A stretch of DNA of 34,978 nucleotides from Folioceros fuciformis (Eukaryota > Anthocerotophyta > Anthocerotopsida > Anthocerotales), in the NCBI GenBank assembly GCA_049999805.1, contig JBNGIO010003696.1:1-34978 (forward strand), written 5' to 3'. The notes beneath the pieces were generated by a model that saw only the letters and a program-made list of their open reading frames with translations, did no database searches and had not been told where the DNA came from. Position numbers and translations under genes: made by a program. Positions 21,901-31,907 of this stretch are shown piece by piece. Positions within the stretch are counted from its first letter, which is position 1, and each line of letters starts with the position of its first letter.

Positions 21901-23810
21901 AGCAACCGAAGCAGAAAAGTATTAAGGAATGCTATGTGAATTGATTGATCGATCGATCTGCAGATTAGCTCGCTTACGGTGGTGGAGATGAAGGACAAAG
22001 TGAAAATGATGGATGCAGAAGTGGATATGCTGCAGAATGAGGTGGTCTATAAGAGCAAGGTCCTTACTCGAATGCGTATGGACTATGAGAGCAGTATAAG
22101 AGGCCGGACACAGTTGCAGTCAGAACTCACTAAAGCTTCTCTGGCTCTTAGAGACAAAAAGGTTTGGGGAGCATACAAGACAGGCAGCAGCAGGGTGACT
22201 TGGGAAGGAAACGATTGACTCACAGCATGATGGTTTGCGCAGGAAACACACGATGACCTTGAGCTGTCGGTGAAGAAACTTCAGGCCTTTATGAAAGGAT
22301 CGGATTGGGGCATGTCACGGCTCCTGAAAGAGTACGAGTTTGTTGTAACCCGACGCAATCACACTGGAATATCACTCATTGACAGGAATGATGAACTCTG
22401 CATTCTGTACGAGAAATTAAACGTACAGGTGGGTGATGTGGTTTCAGAATCGTGTGCGTCTTCAGCCTGTGAAAGCCAGCAAGCAGACATGACATGTTAT
22501 CCGCATGCAGACCAAACTATTGAAGCAGTCAGAAATCGAGTTATTAGCACGGAATGACGAGATAGCATTTCTGCGGTTAGAGATAAAGCAACTTTCAGTG
22601 TCAGTCCAAGTGTGCCACAAATTTGCTCCAGAAATTCGTCAGCTGAAGGGAGTTGTGGCCCAGTACAAAGATGAGGTAGCTCGGACTTCTCTCTCGCTTG
22701 TGGGCAGCACAGGAAGTGCTGGAGGAGAGTCTTCACCGGTGGGTTGTGGTGCAGATGAGTCGAGTGGTGATTGAAGCTGGGCGTCTGTCAGAACTGGTGG
22801 AAAAGCCGGAAAACACCGCTCGATGGAGGATGCTAAACGGAACAGACCCAAGTGACCTGGAGCTGGGAGTCAAGTTGGTCAGCATTGAGGAGCGCATATC
22901 TGCAAGACTGGATCAGACATACGAGAAGGACTTGATCCTTGAGGAGGTTTGGACTCGCACAGTCTATCATGGATACATCATGAGCTGGCATGGTAACAGG
23001 TTCGAAGTAATGCGCTGGACGTGATGCTACAGGTAACGGATTTGACAGAAGAGCTTTGGAAGCAGGCGGCTGAGGGGAGACACAGTAATCTACATTTGGG
23101 GAAACAAGTTAATGACTACCACAACCGTGTGCGTACAGTCACGAAGTGCATGATGGCTACTGTTTCAGAACTTTCACTCTATCAGGTAGGGGACTCTACG
23201 GGCCCCAGGAATCTGCGGGGACTTGGAAATGCACAAAGAATCCTTGTGGCTGACTGACACCATCATTTCAGGCCACCGCAATGAGCCTGAAGCAGGAAAA
23301 AGACTCGTTGGCTGCTTTTGTGGAAGGAGCATGGCAAAGAGTCGAAGCAGGGGAGGTGAGTTTGGCAGCAGGAGCAAGAGCAGGCAGCCTTTGCGTGCTT
23401 GTCCCATGTCTGTGATGCCAACTGACACGTCTATCTGGGCATACAGGCTCCAACTGAGGATGCAGCACGGGAGTGGGAACGAATGGAAATCCGCATCCTG
23501 CAATCGAGAGATGGAAAAACGGAAGATGATCAACAACCCAAGAGGGACATGTAAGTCATGTGCTGTTTTGTTTCTTTCAACAAAATTCGATTGTAATACA
23601 ACAAATCGAATCAGACCATGGATCTTAACCAGTACATATGACTACATATGCAGATTCACCACAGCAGAGCAAAGGCCAAATGCTTACATAGCAGAAGAGC
23701 CATTTGGGTTACCAAAACCATTTGGAGGCCGTCCACCTTTCAAGCCCTCAGAACGGGGCAGCACAATGCGACATATTCGTCGACCTGAACCCAAGGCTGT
23801 CGTCATCTAG
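18986..23810 (+). CDS. CCDC146: Ciliary/centriolar coiled-coil protein CCDC146 (Chlamydomonas MBO2 type)
   Basis: Microtubule-associated coiled-coil protein of motile cilia, flagella and centrioles. Twenty-one exons: 18986-19167, 19256-19346, 19525-19637, 19742-19871, 19986-20054, 20128-20253, 20354-20416, 20560-20676, 20820-20894, 20995-21180, 21282-21407, 21517-21633, 21707-21868, 21964-22161, 22243-22428, 22511-22675, 22713-22946, 23033-23185, 23272-23355, 23447-23550, 23654-23810; 945 aa, close to the human protein. Almost the whole chain is heptad-rich. The family-specific stretch RRNHTGISLIDRNDELCILY and the non-coiled tail TTAEQRPNAYI...FKPSERGSTMRHIRRP identify it. The start of exon 11 could also be 21291, and the end of exon 12 is uncertain. 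Exons 4-13 and their introns are strikingly AT-rich compared with both ends of the gene. Confidence 0.88.
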
Positions 23811-24036
23811 ACTCCCTAGTCCCAGCTCTCTTTGAGGCGTAGCTAACCTTTGGAAGAAAAAGGTTTCAATATTTGTACACAAAGCTGCAGCGTGCAATTG
23901 TCGCACGAGCTTGACCCCTTCTGCCCTGCAGAAACCTAGTGAAAGGCTAGTTGAACCCCCTTGGCATGGAGGCAGGCGCCTCGGTGGCAAGCGCAGCGAC
24001 TGTCGTCAGTCCCACCACTCCAACAATGATTCAAGC

Positions 24037-24599
24037 TTACACATTGCTCTGCTTGTAACCGCTCACATCAAGAACCTGCTTCCCGCACATCGCACAAACT
24101 CCCTTCTTATACGCACAAGATTGACAATACTTGGCATCTTGGTGGAGTTGCTGCTTGCAGATGCAGCACTTCGAAGTCCCGTATGGCGTCCATCTGACAT
24201 CACGCAAACCAACGTCAACTACCTTCAAAAGCTCCTCAACCCTCCCTCATTTACCACACCACCGTTGCTTCATCAGATTCCTCACCTGTTTTTCTTACTC
24301 AGCAGCTTATTCTCATTCAACTTCCTCCCACCGCTTTCTGTGGTGTTACTCGCGCCATCCTTCCACTTGTCAGGCACTATCACCTTCCCTAGCTTCTTCT
24401 GACCTGCTTCCACAAACGAGCATATCAGCACCTCCCTGCAACCTTAGCTCATCACGCAAATCCATCCATTGCACCCCCTTTAAAGTCCAACGATCCTCAA
24501 CACACACACACACAGACACCGATTGCGAACAAAACAAAAACCTTTGAGAAGGTAGGGAAGGTCACAAGGTCCAAGAACTCAACACTTCTCGCACACCAT
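24037..24599 (-). CDS. CRIPT: CRIPT-family cysteine-rich protein
   Basis: Small zinc-binding protein conserved across eukaryotes. It was first described as a PDZ-binding postsynaptic protein in animals and later seen in the human activated minor spliceosome. Three exons on the minus strand: 24599-24584 (only 16 nt), 24403-24286, 24193-24037; 96 aa, near the ~100-aa family length. Cys pairs are MVCEKC, CCIC, CQSC and CAMC, ending GKQVLDVSGYKQSNV like the family C-terminus. The central region reads KKLGKVIVPDKWKDGASNTT. Exon 1 ends after MVCEK plus one base (donor GTTGAG) and so needs intron 1 (24404-24583) to complete the second Cys. The gene is convergent with CCDC146 (226 bp between stops) and divergent from the next gene. 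Confidence 0.93.
24500..24516. repeat. (CA)n microsatellite in CRIPT intron 1
   Basis: A short run of about eight CA units, on the plus strand, inside the first CRIPT intron. Confidence 0.85.
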
Positions 24600-24991
24600 C
24601 TCCGGCGCTTTCTTGCCGATGCTGCTGGAACAAACAGAATCGTTCAAAACCCTCCGCCGTCGTAGGCCTCCCCTTCAGGCAACTACCACCATCTCAAAGC
24701 GCAACTCCTTCACGGGCACCAGAATTATCCACTGGAATTCTCGCTTCCGGGAGGGGAGAAGGCCAGGCTGGGAGCCAACGGAACGTACGCAGCTTTCACA
24801 CGGACACCGTATCAGGATAGCGACTGACTCAGTTAACACTATAGACACGTGTATTTAGACGAAGAATGTTATCAGCTAATCACACACATAATTATATCTA
24901 GGAAGACAGCACTTCTTTATCGCGAAACAGATCCTGGAAACGGAAAAAGCAGGTGGCCAACCAAACGCTTGTTCTTCAAGGTGGAGAGTCG
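24600..24991. promoter_or_regulatory. Divergent promoter region, CRIPT / plastid-type membrane protein
   Basis: 392 bp between the two start codons holds both promoters and 5' UTRs. Open frames across it are short and unconvincing. No specific element is claimed. Confidence 0.5.
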
Positions 24992-25451
24992 ATGGCGGCG
25001 CAGACGATCTTCACGCTGCAATGCCTGCCATCTTCGTGCGCGGTTCTCCCCGTCCGAGCATTCAGGTTTGTCTTCGTTTTCGTGGAACGCGCAGAAGAGC
25101 TGAGACCTTGAGGCGCTGAATGCTGACTATGGCTGCAGGCTCCCAGGACGTCTGGAGAGAGTGGAGGCGAGGCCCCGCAGGACGCGGCTGTTCGCGGTGC
25201 AGGATGAGGAGAAAGGCGAGGTAGATGGATCGGTCTCCGGACCTGTTGCGCCGCCGCCTGTTGAGCAAAAGCCAGCCGCTGTTGACAAGAAGGCACAGCG
25301 GCGGGCGGATACGGAGAAGGGGCAAACCACGGCCATCGTCACCGGCGCCATTGCTGTCGCACTCGGTGTGGCTTACCTGGTGTTGATTCAATTGCTGGAC
25401 ACGAGAGGAGTGACTCTACTGCCTCCTCCTCCAGAGGCATTTGATCCTTAG
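24992..25451 (+). CDS. Small single-pass membrane protein, probably plastid-targeted
   Basis: I do not recognise this gene. Two exons, 24992-25065 and 25139-25451, give 128 aa. The N-terminus (MAAQTIFTLQCLPSSCAVLP, then an Arg-rich stretch ending RRTRLFAV) looks like a chloroplast transit peptide with a plausible cleavage region before the acidic AVQDEEKGEVDG. A Pro-rich linker follows, then a charged segment (KKAQRRADTEKGQ). One hydrophobic helix (TAIVTGAIAVALGVAYLVL) leads to a short tail, QLLDTRGVTLLPPPPEAF. The conserved-looking tail suggests a thylakoid or envelope protein found across plants, but the function is unknown. Exon 1 starts at the only in-frame ATG that opens a targeting-like sequence. 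Confidence 0.75.
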
Positions 25452-25667
25452 ATGTTCAAGCACCGAATATCGCACTTGTTGAACAGAGACTGTATCAAAT
25501 GCACGAATGTTAAAAAACGTTGAGGTGCAGAAATAATAGCGGAGAGGAGTTGCAGAAAATAGTGGTACATGGAGGAGTGCCTGAAGGAGCCTTGTCCGAG
25601 GAGGAACTTGGTTCCATCGACAACGAAGAAATATCTCATGAGGAGGACACCACGAAAACCTTGAGGG

Positions 25668-28100
25668 TCATGACTGGCAGGGAGTCCCACAGGACGAAAG
25701 AGAAGGTTGGGTGACTGGTGTATAAGCACTAGTTGGATCCAGGATAGCGAGCCCCTGTTGCTCCAAAACTTCAGGTTTGAGTTGCCACTTGCTATCTACA
25801 TACTTTGCCACCTCATGGATTTTGGCATGCAGGAAGCCTTTGGGAGCCTGCGGGAACTTCTCGATGAGGAGCTCCTTGGTCTTTTTCAGACCTTGGTTTG
25901 AGGATGACATGAGCAGCTGCACAAATTCCTTATTGGCGCTGTCCGACCAAGCGAAAATCCGCTTCTTCCGTCCTCGTTTGGCACCGATGTGTGGCACGCT
26001 GGCAATGGCTAGCAGGTCTTCTGGAGGCTCGACCAGTACCTTTGGTGATATGGTGAGACACCTCAAGGCCTGAAGACACATGCGCTGCGTTTTGGTGAGA
26101 TCCGCAGGTGCCCCACCAGGCTCTGGGCCCGCATCTTGCTCCCTCCTCAGCATGTTGATGAGGAGCGGGCGGTTGAATCTGGCTGCATGATCCGTTGCGT
26201 TGTCCAGTACCTTCTGTAGCCTCTCGAATGTCTGGATGTTGAACTCGTCGGATGATGAGCTGAGGCCAGGTCGAAGCCCGAAAGAGGACTTGGGACGTGG
26301 GGAAGGTGTCTCTTCACCATCATCAGAATCAATCTCCTCCAGGTGTACTCCCTCACTTTCAGAAAGGTATCCATCCGGCACCATGAACCCGTCCGAGCTC
26401 TCATCTTCCTCTTCTGCTTCACCTTTGTCATCCTCCTCATCCTTCTCGCAGTCCGATAGACTCTCCCCGGGATCCTCCTCCTCCCATTCCTCATCGCTCT
26501 CCACCTCGTAGTCCAGCAAGGAGTCTTTCTTCAGCGGCCTACGGGCACTCACAACGTCACTCTTCTTAGACAACGTCCCGTAGTATGCAGGCCGGTGACT
26601 CTTGTCGAATTGCAGCAGCTTTCTTCTCTTCCTCTGGCACTTCCTCAGACCGCCGAGCCTCAAACCCTCCTCAACCCCAGGCTCATGGCTCGCCTCCACA
26701 CAATCAGTCTCCCCACTCTCACCTTCACCTTTGTCCTCGTTCCCATCATCCCCGCCTTCAAACTCACCACGATCCCTCTTCCGACTCACGCAACTACTCT
26801 TCCCCTGCCCTTCCCCACTTCCAAGCAATCTCAGCTCCCTGTAGAGAGAAACCTTGGGATGCCGACGCAGCCCCCACCTCTGCCCAAACTCCCGGCGTGA
26901 TAGAGAGCGCCAAGCCGAAAGATGACATTTCCAAAGTCTCTCCACATCCAGATCCCCATTTTCTACAATCTGCCTGTCCATGATCTCCACGTGAGTTGAT
27001 CCCGCCCCAGACCCTTGCGATGCCTGCTCGTGTTGCTCGTCCTCACACGCATTGTTCTTGTTGTTGCTCTGCGGGGAAGACGAATTCACTGCCGCCTCCG
27101 TCACCTCTGGCGTGACATTGTCCTTGTTCAATTTCAGGAACCTCCCCATGATCCCAGCCTGCCGCTGCAACGCCAGCTTTTGCTTATGCTCCAGTTTCTC
27201 CCTCTCCATTCTCTTCACCTCCTTTGCAGCAACCTTCTCCGCCTTCTCCATCTCCTTCTTCTCCCGCATCTTGGCTTTCTCAGCCTCCTTACTCCCCTTC
27301 TCCTCCTCCGCCACGGTCTGCTTCCTCACATCCCTCCTCTGCTTCCGTTCCTCAGCCACCGTCCTTATCGCTGCCTCATCATCCGCCTTGGCCAGCGCCT
27401 CTTTAGTCTTGTTCACCCAGGTGGGATCCATCTCCCCCGCCGTCAGCGCCCCGACCGCAGCCGCTAAGGCCACAAGCCGTTCGGAAATCTTCCTCCTCCT
27501 CTTCCTCCTGTCCGCCACCTCCCCCCTCGCTGAAGCCGGCAGCAGCTTCACGTCCCGCACCTCCCACCTCCATAGACAGTCCTCCGATGAGTCCTCTAGC
27601 ACATCTGCGTCCTCCCTCGTCAGCCCAAAGTTAACTCGCTCCCCAATGCTCAGCACGCTGCTCCTCACAGACGCCAGCGTTACTCCGCCCCCGACCTTCT
27701 CCCAGATTTGCTGCACCAGAGCCGAGAACGGCAGCACACTCTCCTCCACCAAAACCGCAATCTCCCCCCGCCTCGCCGCCGCTCCGTCCCCGGCCTCCCT
27801 GCTGCTCCCTTCCGCGAACTTCACCCCTTCTTCCTCCTTGTAGAACCTCACCAGGGCGGCCATCTCCTTCCTGTACTGCTCCACCAGGCCGGCTTTAGCG
27901 GCCTCGTCCAGAGGCACGGCGAACAGAGAGCGCTTCCTCTTGGGACCCCTCTTTGATCTCAATGGCGCTGCAGCCTCCAGTTTCGTCGCAGAAGCTTGGT
28001 CTTCCTGAGGTGAGGACCCATCCCCCGCCTTCTCCATCCCGTGCTTGAGCAAAGTGGAATGCAAATCGCTCCCAGGCGTAGCCATCTCTACCGCTTCCAT
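25668..28100 (-). CDS. FAS1: Chromatin assembly factor 1 large subunit (FAS1 / p150), intronless
   Basis: Largest subunit of CAF-1, the histone H3-H4 chaperone that deposits nucleosomes behind replication forks. One uninterrupted frame of 810 aa, about the plant FAS1 length. In order: an N-terminal basic patch (RSKRGPKRKRS, ~48-58); a long Lys/Glu/Arg-rich KER-type helix (~250-310) ending in a PCNA-binding-like segment (QAGIMGRFLKLNK, ~314-326); the conserved LLQFDKSHRPAYYGT (~495-509); the acidic histone-binding block (DYEVESDEEWEEEDPGESLSD, ~530-550, then VPDGYLSESEGV); and a C-terminal winged-helix-like region (QGLKKTKELLIEKFPQAPKG). No intron is needed anywhere, unlike all neighbours. Met 1 at 28100 is followed by a second Met six codons in. 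The gene is convergent with the small membrane protein gene and divergent from the OB-fold gene. Confidence 0.93.
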   Translation of the reverse strand: MEAVEMATPGSDLHSTLLKHGMEKAGDGSSPQEDQASATKLEAAAPLRSKRGPKRKRSLFAVPLDEAAKAGLVEQYRKEMAALVRFYKEEEGVKFAEGSSREAGDGAAARRGEIAVLVEESVLPFSALVQQIWEKVGGGVTLASVRSSVLSIGERVNFGLTREDADVLEDSSEDCLWRWEVRDVKLLPASARGEVADRRKRRRKISERLVALAAAVGALTAGEMDPTWVNKTKEALAKADDEAAIRTVAEERKQRRDVRKQTVAEEEKGSKEAEKAKMREKKEMEKAEKVAAKEVKRMEREKLEHKQKLALQRQAGIMGRFLKLNKDNVTPEVTEAAVNSSSPQSNNKNNACEDEQHEQASQGSGAGSTHVEIMDRQIVENGDLDVERLWKCHLSAWRSLSRREFGQRWGLRRHPKVSLYRELRLLGSGEGQGKSSCVSRKRDRGEFEGGDDGNEDKGEGESGETDCVEASHEPGVEEGLRLGGLRKCQRKRRKLLQFDKSHRPAYYGTLSKKSDVVSARRPLKKDSLLDYEVESDEEWEEEDPGESLSDCEKDEEDDKGEAEEEDESSDGFMVPDGYLSESEGVHLEEIDSDDGEETPSPRPKSSFGLRPGLSSSSDEFNIQTFERLQKVLDNATDHAARFNRPLLINMLRREQDAGPEPGGAPADLTKTQRMCLQALRCLTISPKVLVEPPEDLLAIASVPHIGAKRGRKKRIFAWSDSANKEFVQLLMSSSNQGLKKTKELLIEKFPQAPKGFLHAKIHEVAKYVDSKWQLKPEVLEQQGLAILDPTSAYTPVTQPSLSSCGTPCQS

Positions 28101-28308
28101 CCGACAGACATCAGATGGTAGCCAGGGGCCGCATTTCCCCGAAGTAGGATCCGAGGAGGAAAGATGGAGAAGATGGTTCTGTAGGGGTTGCGGACGAAAC
28201 TAAAGAAAAGAAAACCCAAGTGGATACACGGGAATGGTGCGGGTGTGGTCCAGTAGCCCGGGTTGGAGATAAATTGAGCTTCCCGCTCTCTTTTTCTCAA
28301 AGTTCAAA
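28101..28308. promoter_or_regulatory. Bidirectional promoter FAS1 / OB-fold gene with E2F-like sites
   Basis: Only 208 bp lie between the two start codons. TTTCCCCG at 28134-28141 fits the degenerate E2F consensus WTTSSCSS exactly, and CTTCCCGC at 28279-28286 fits it at seven of eight positions. FAS1 is an E2F-regulated S-phase gene in Arabidopsis, so control of both genes by E2F is plausible. The sites are short and could be chance. Confidence 0.5.
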
Positions 28309-31300
28309 ATGGTGGCGGCACTGGAGTTAACTGTTGAGGAGGTTTTGACTCAACTACCACCCCCTGCAGTTAGCCTTACCAAAGCTCGCGGTAGGTGACG
28401 CCATGGCCGGAGGTTGGTTGAGGTCGAGATGGTAATGTGGTTTTGGCGGGATGTTTGATGCGGTCGGTGGAGGGGCGTTTGATGGTGTTCGGGATGGAGG
28501 AGCAGGAAGATCGGTTTCTGCGGTTCGTGGAGTCGGCGAAGAGCACGCTCGGGCAGTTTGTAGGGGAGGAGAATGGAGCAGCGGTGGCCGTAGGCTGGAG
28601 CTGGGTCTGCTGGAGGGTGTTGGACTGCTTCCGGGCTTATCCCAGCGGGGTGACGGATGCGATTGTGCTCTCGGATCTGTATCAGGTGGGGGTTTGGTGT
28701 GGTAGCAGCCGTGCGTTTGTTTTTGGGTGGGGAGGATGGTCAGCTTATGGGGCTGGAATGGGGGCCAGGATTGGCTGGAGAAGGAGAGCATGGAGAGGCG
28801 GAGGACGGGCAAGGTGAGGGCTGATGGCGATGACGTGGTGGAGAGGAAGTGGGGGCAGCAGCGGCCCAGGCTGGAGAAGACTGTCAGCATTGACTCTGTT
28901 TTGGAGAAGAAGTTTGTGGCGCTGGATTCGGTGTTGGAGGCTGTCATCCTTGATGTACATCTCTTGCCTGGTACGGGAGGAGCCGGAAAGGCGGGTCGGA
29001 GTGATGTGCGGTGTTGGGTGCGGGAGACTGATGGATTGATTGAGTGTTGCTGCTTCGTAGGGACAAGCAGCTATTTGCTCAAGCTGGGCGATTTCTGGAG
29101 CTCGAGTAGCGTGGAGCTTTATCTTCACCGCAAGTGAGGACCAACGCCTCTAATTCAGCTGGGATCTGGGGAATCGAGGAATTGGTGGGCATGAGGAAGT
29201 GAGGGAGTGGCTGTGAATTGTGGCTTTGCAGATTCTATCATCTGATTACTGAAGGGGGACCTCTTCGACGGCAGAGAGAAATACGGCTCACGGGTTGCCG
29301 TCTTCGCGTCGCACTGGATTCGGCGTCTATCCCTCCTCGATTACTGCCAACGGAGTATATGGTCGTGTTGCTCTTTGAGGTATGCACGACTTCGTGGGGA
29401 TCCAGACAATTGATCTCAACTAGCAATCTTTGACAGTCGATTGAAACAGAGACAGGTTGTATGTTTCGGCTGACTTGCAGCGCCTAAGTACAACGTCATT
29501 GATTTGACAGTCAATGACAATCCGAAGGGCGTACCAAATTTGACAGGAGCACGATGAGGATGCACTTTTGCTGGGGGCCCGGTTCCTCTCTGATACGTTT
29601 TCTTGCGTAAGGCCCGATCCAGTTCAGTCTCAAACTGAGTATTGCGTGTATGCAAGGTAATGCAGGTTCACAGCTGGACTAAGTTGTGCAAGCTCCACGC
29701 ATGATTGATTTTGATCCCTTACCCATCCTCTGTGCAGGTTGGAGAACATCGGTGCGGTAGAATCTGGAGAACAGTGCAGATTAGTGAGGCTACAACTTCG
29801 TGACAGCAATGATGACACCATGCTGTTCATTCTCTGGGACGACCAGATCTCCTTTGTGAACTTACTGAGGTAGCGTATGATCCAGCTGTCTATATATTTA
29901 GCAAGACTCCCAGGCAATGCCGTGCCGCCTTATCACCTGCGTATTTGCAGCGAGGGCAGCATGATTGCACTTGAACGACCTTCCCTCACAACAGACGGTG
30001 AGACTGGGATTAGGACGGCTTGGGGGTTTTGCTTAGAACATGGAAGTGGGACTCGCATCTACACGGTTCCATACGTGCCATGCAAGGAGCAGGTGGGGTG
30101 GCTATCTTTCGTCATTTATATTTTTGGATTTTAAGTATAAGATGAGGATGACTCCTCCCGAGTCCAACCGGTCCATTCCTTTCTCATAATCGTGGTGGCT
30201 TATTTGTCTCTATTCCCGATGCTGGCAGGTAACTGTTGGAGCCACACAAAGTCAGAGTCATGTCCCACACACCCTTTCTATAGGGGAAGCCGGTAATATG
30301 TGCTCGTCGCAAGTGACCCTTCCACTAGACTCGCAGGGTTCTCTTGACTACAGAAACTTTCCCTTTAGGGTACTCCCTCAACCTAATGGTGTCCTGTTCG
30401 ACAGGGTAGAGGTTCCCTGACGAGCACCACAACCTGTTGCAGTTCTTTAGTGGCTTTACTGATGTTATCTTATCTCTGTTTCAGCTGCTCATCGAAAATC
30501 TGAGGTTGAAAATGTCACACGTGACATTGTATGGTCAAGTCGTGTCAGTTGTCGCCGACCGTGGATCTCCATCTATTTTCCTCTTGAGTCTAGCAGACAG
30601 GACGGGACTCACAATCATCAAACTCCTGTTTCCAAACTACTGGTGAGGCTTTGATCTTTTCATGATCCTTTTTTGAAATCCTAGTCAATTTAGAATGTGA
30701 TAAGAACTCGAGTGGGTGATGGAAGACGTGTTTGATTTGATCTGTAGGTCAGCATGCGAGGTTTGGAGTGGTCATCTTCTATTCATCACCGGTCTCGTCA
30801 CTGTCCAGGGTACTTCAGAGAGGTAGGCTCCGTAAATTTTGCCAAGTACGTTGAACTTTTGATGTAAGACGGTACTCGCAGTGTCGTGCATATTTATTTA
30901 GCTTGCCTCGTGCATGTGGGCTGTTTTGGTGACCAGGGTGGATTGCATCTGGAATGAACGGGATAATGGGTCAAAGCTTGTGAACGTTACACAACTGCCA
31001 GCATTGCTTTCTTCATCTTGTCTGCACCAAGTCGTCCCTGTCTCCAAGCTGGCTGGTTCTAGTGCCATGCAGGTATTCCATCTCAAATTCCTCACTTCTT
31101 CTCACAACTGTTTCGAATCCGATGATCAAAGGCGTGCACGGCATGCCTTCCGGGTGCCCTCACCAGGCACTCTTCCCGTTTGTGGTCAGGTATGCAGAAT
31201 ACGTCTCACGAGAATGAGAGCCATCAAAATAGAAATCTTCCCCTCCCACACCAAATGTGGGCGCTCTCTTCAGACAGTCGCTGGTGCCTGGAGCTGCGGT

Positions 31301-31692
31301 TTCTGCTGTCGAGCGTGTGACGGCAAGGAGGTTGCCAACTTGTTCTGCTCCGAGATCTCCTTCTGTGACTCCTCCGGACTAGGGGATGCTGTTGAATCGG
31401 AGGCAGTGTGCCGTGGTCAGGCAGCCGCTGAAATTCTCCAAACCACTCCGGACGTCTTCACCTCTTGGCCCTTTGTATGTCTCGTACCCCCTCATCCTGC
31501 TGTGCACGCATCCTGACAGTCTCCCTCCCATTGCCTCACTTGATAACGCTCTTTGTCCTTCCTCTGCAGGACCAGCAGGCGACGTTCTTGTGCTTTTTGG
31601 AGAACAAGGAATACCTGGTTAGCTTGTGCACGGACTCGACCACTATCGGGGGGACGAAGCTCACTATAGCTCGAGCGCTGAAGTGTGACTAA
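28309..31692 (+). CDS. Multi-OB-fold protein with C-terminal zinc ribbon (plant/fungal CDC24-OB type)
   Basis: Probable single-strand DNA-binding protein. Exons: 28309-28390, 28423-28685, about 28859-29133, 29232-29379, 29547-29656, 29738-29869, 29951-30092, 30229-30405, 30485-30642, 30748-30822, 30937-31072, 31190-31474, 31570-31692; about 701 aa. The last ten junctions are well supported. The first introns are doubtful: intron 1 would be only 32 nt, and the acceptor of exon 3 is a guess, so the true start may be the Met at about 28458. OB-like strands are seen in VTLYGQVVSVVADRG, IFLLSLADRTG and LLFITGLVTVQG. KCGRSLQTVAGAWSCGFCCRAC resembles a zinc ribbon in the last OB fold. The layout recalls the Pfam CDC24_OB1-3 family (fission yeast Cdc24, a Dna2 partner in Okazaki processing); SHLD2-like proteins are an alternative. 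It shares a promoter with FAS1. Confidence 0.6.
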
Positions 31693-31907
31693 ATACTTAA
31701 CGGCCTTCTCGTATCTTTGTACTCCCGGGACTAATTCTGTCATAAATGGAAAGGGGTCCTTGTATGCGATACACTGCCAGAAACTTGAGAATGAACGGGG
31801 TCCAACTGAAACTCGAAGAATTTCTAGTTTGCATCTCCTGTAGCTCACGCTCGAGACCAGCAGTCGGCACGAGTTCTTGCACTTGAAGTAGTTCCAACCT
31901 TGGGACG

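Noticed and set aside
27052-27843. A 263-codon open frame on the plus strand.
   Set aside because: It lies antisense to FAS1 and reads as Ser/Leu/Phe-rich low-complexity sequence, the expected shadow of Glu/Lys/Arg-rich codons. No independent start context or motif is present.
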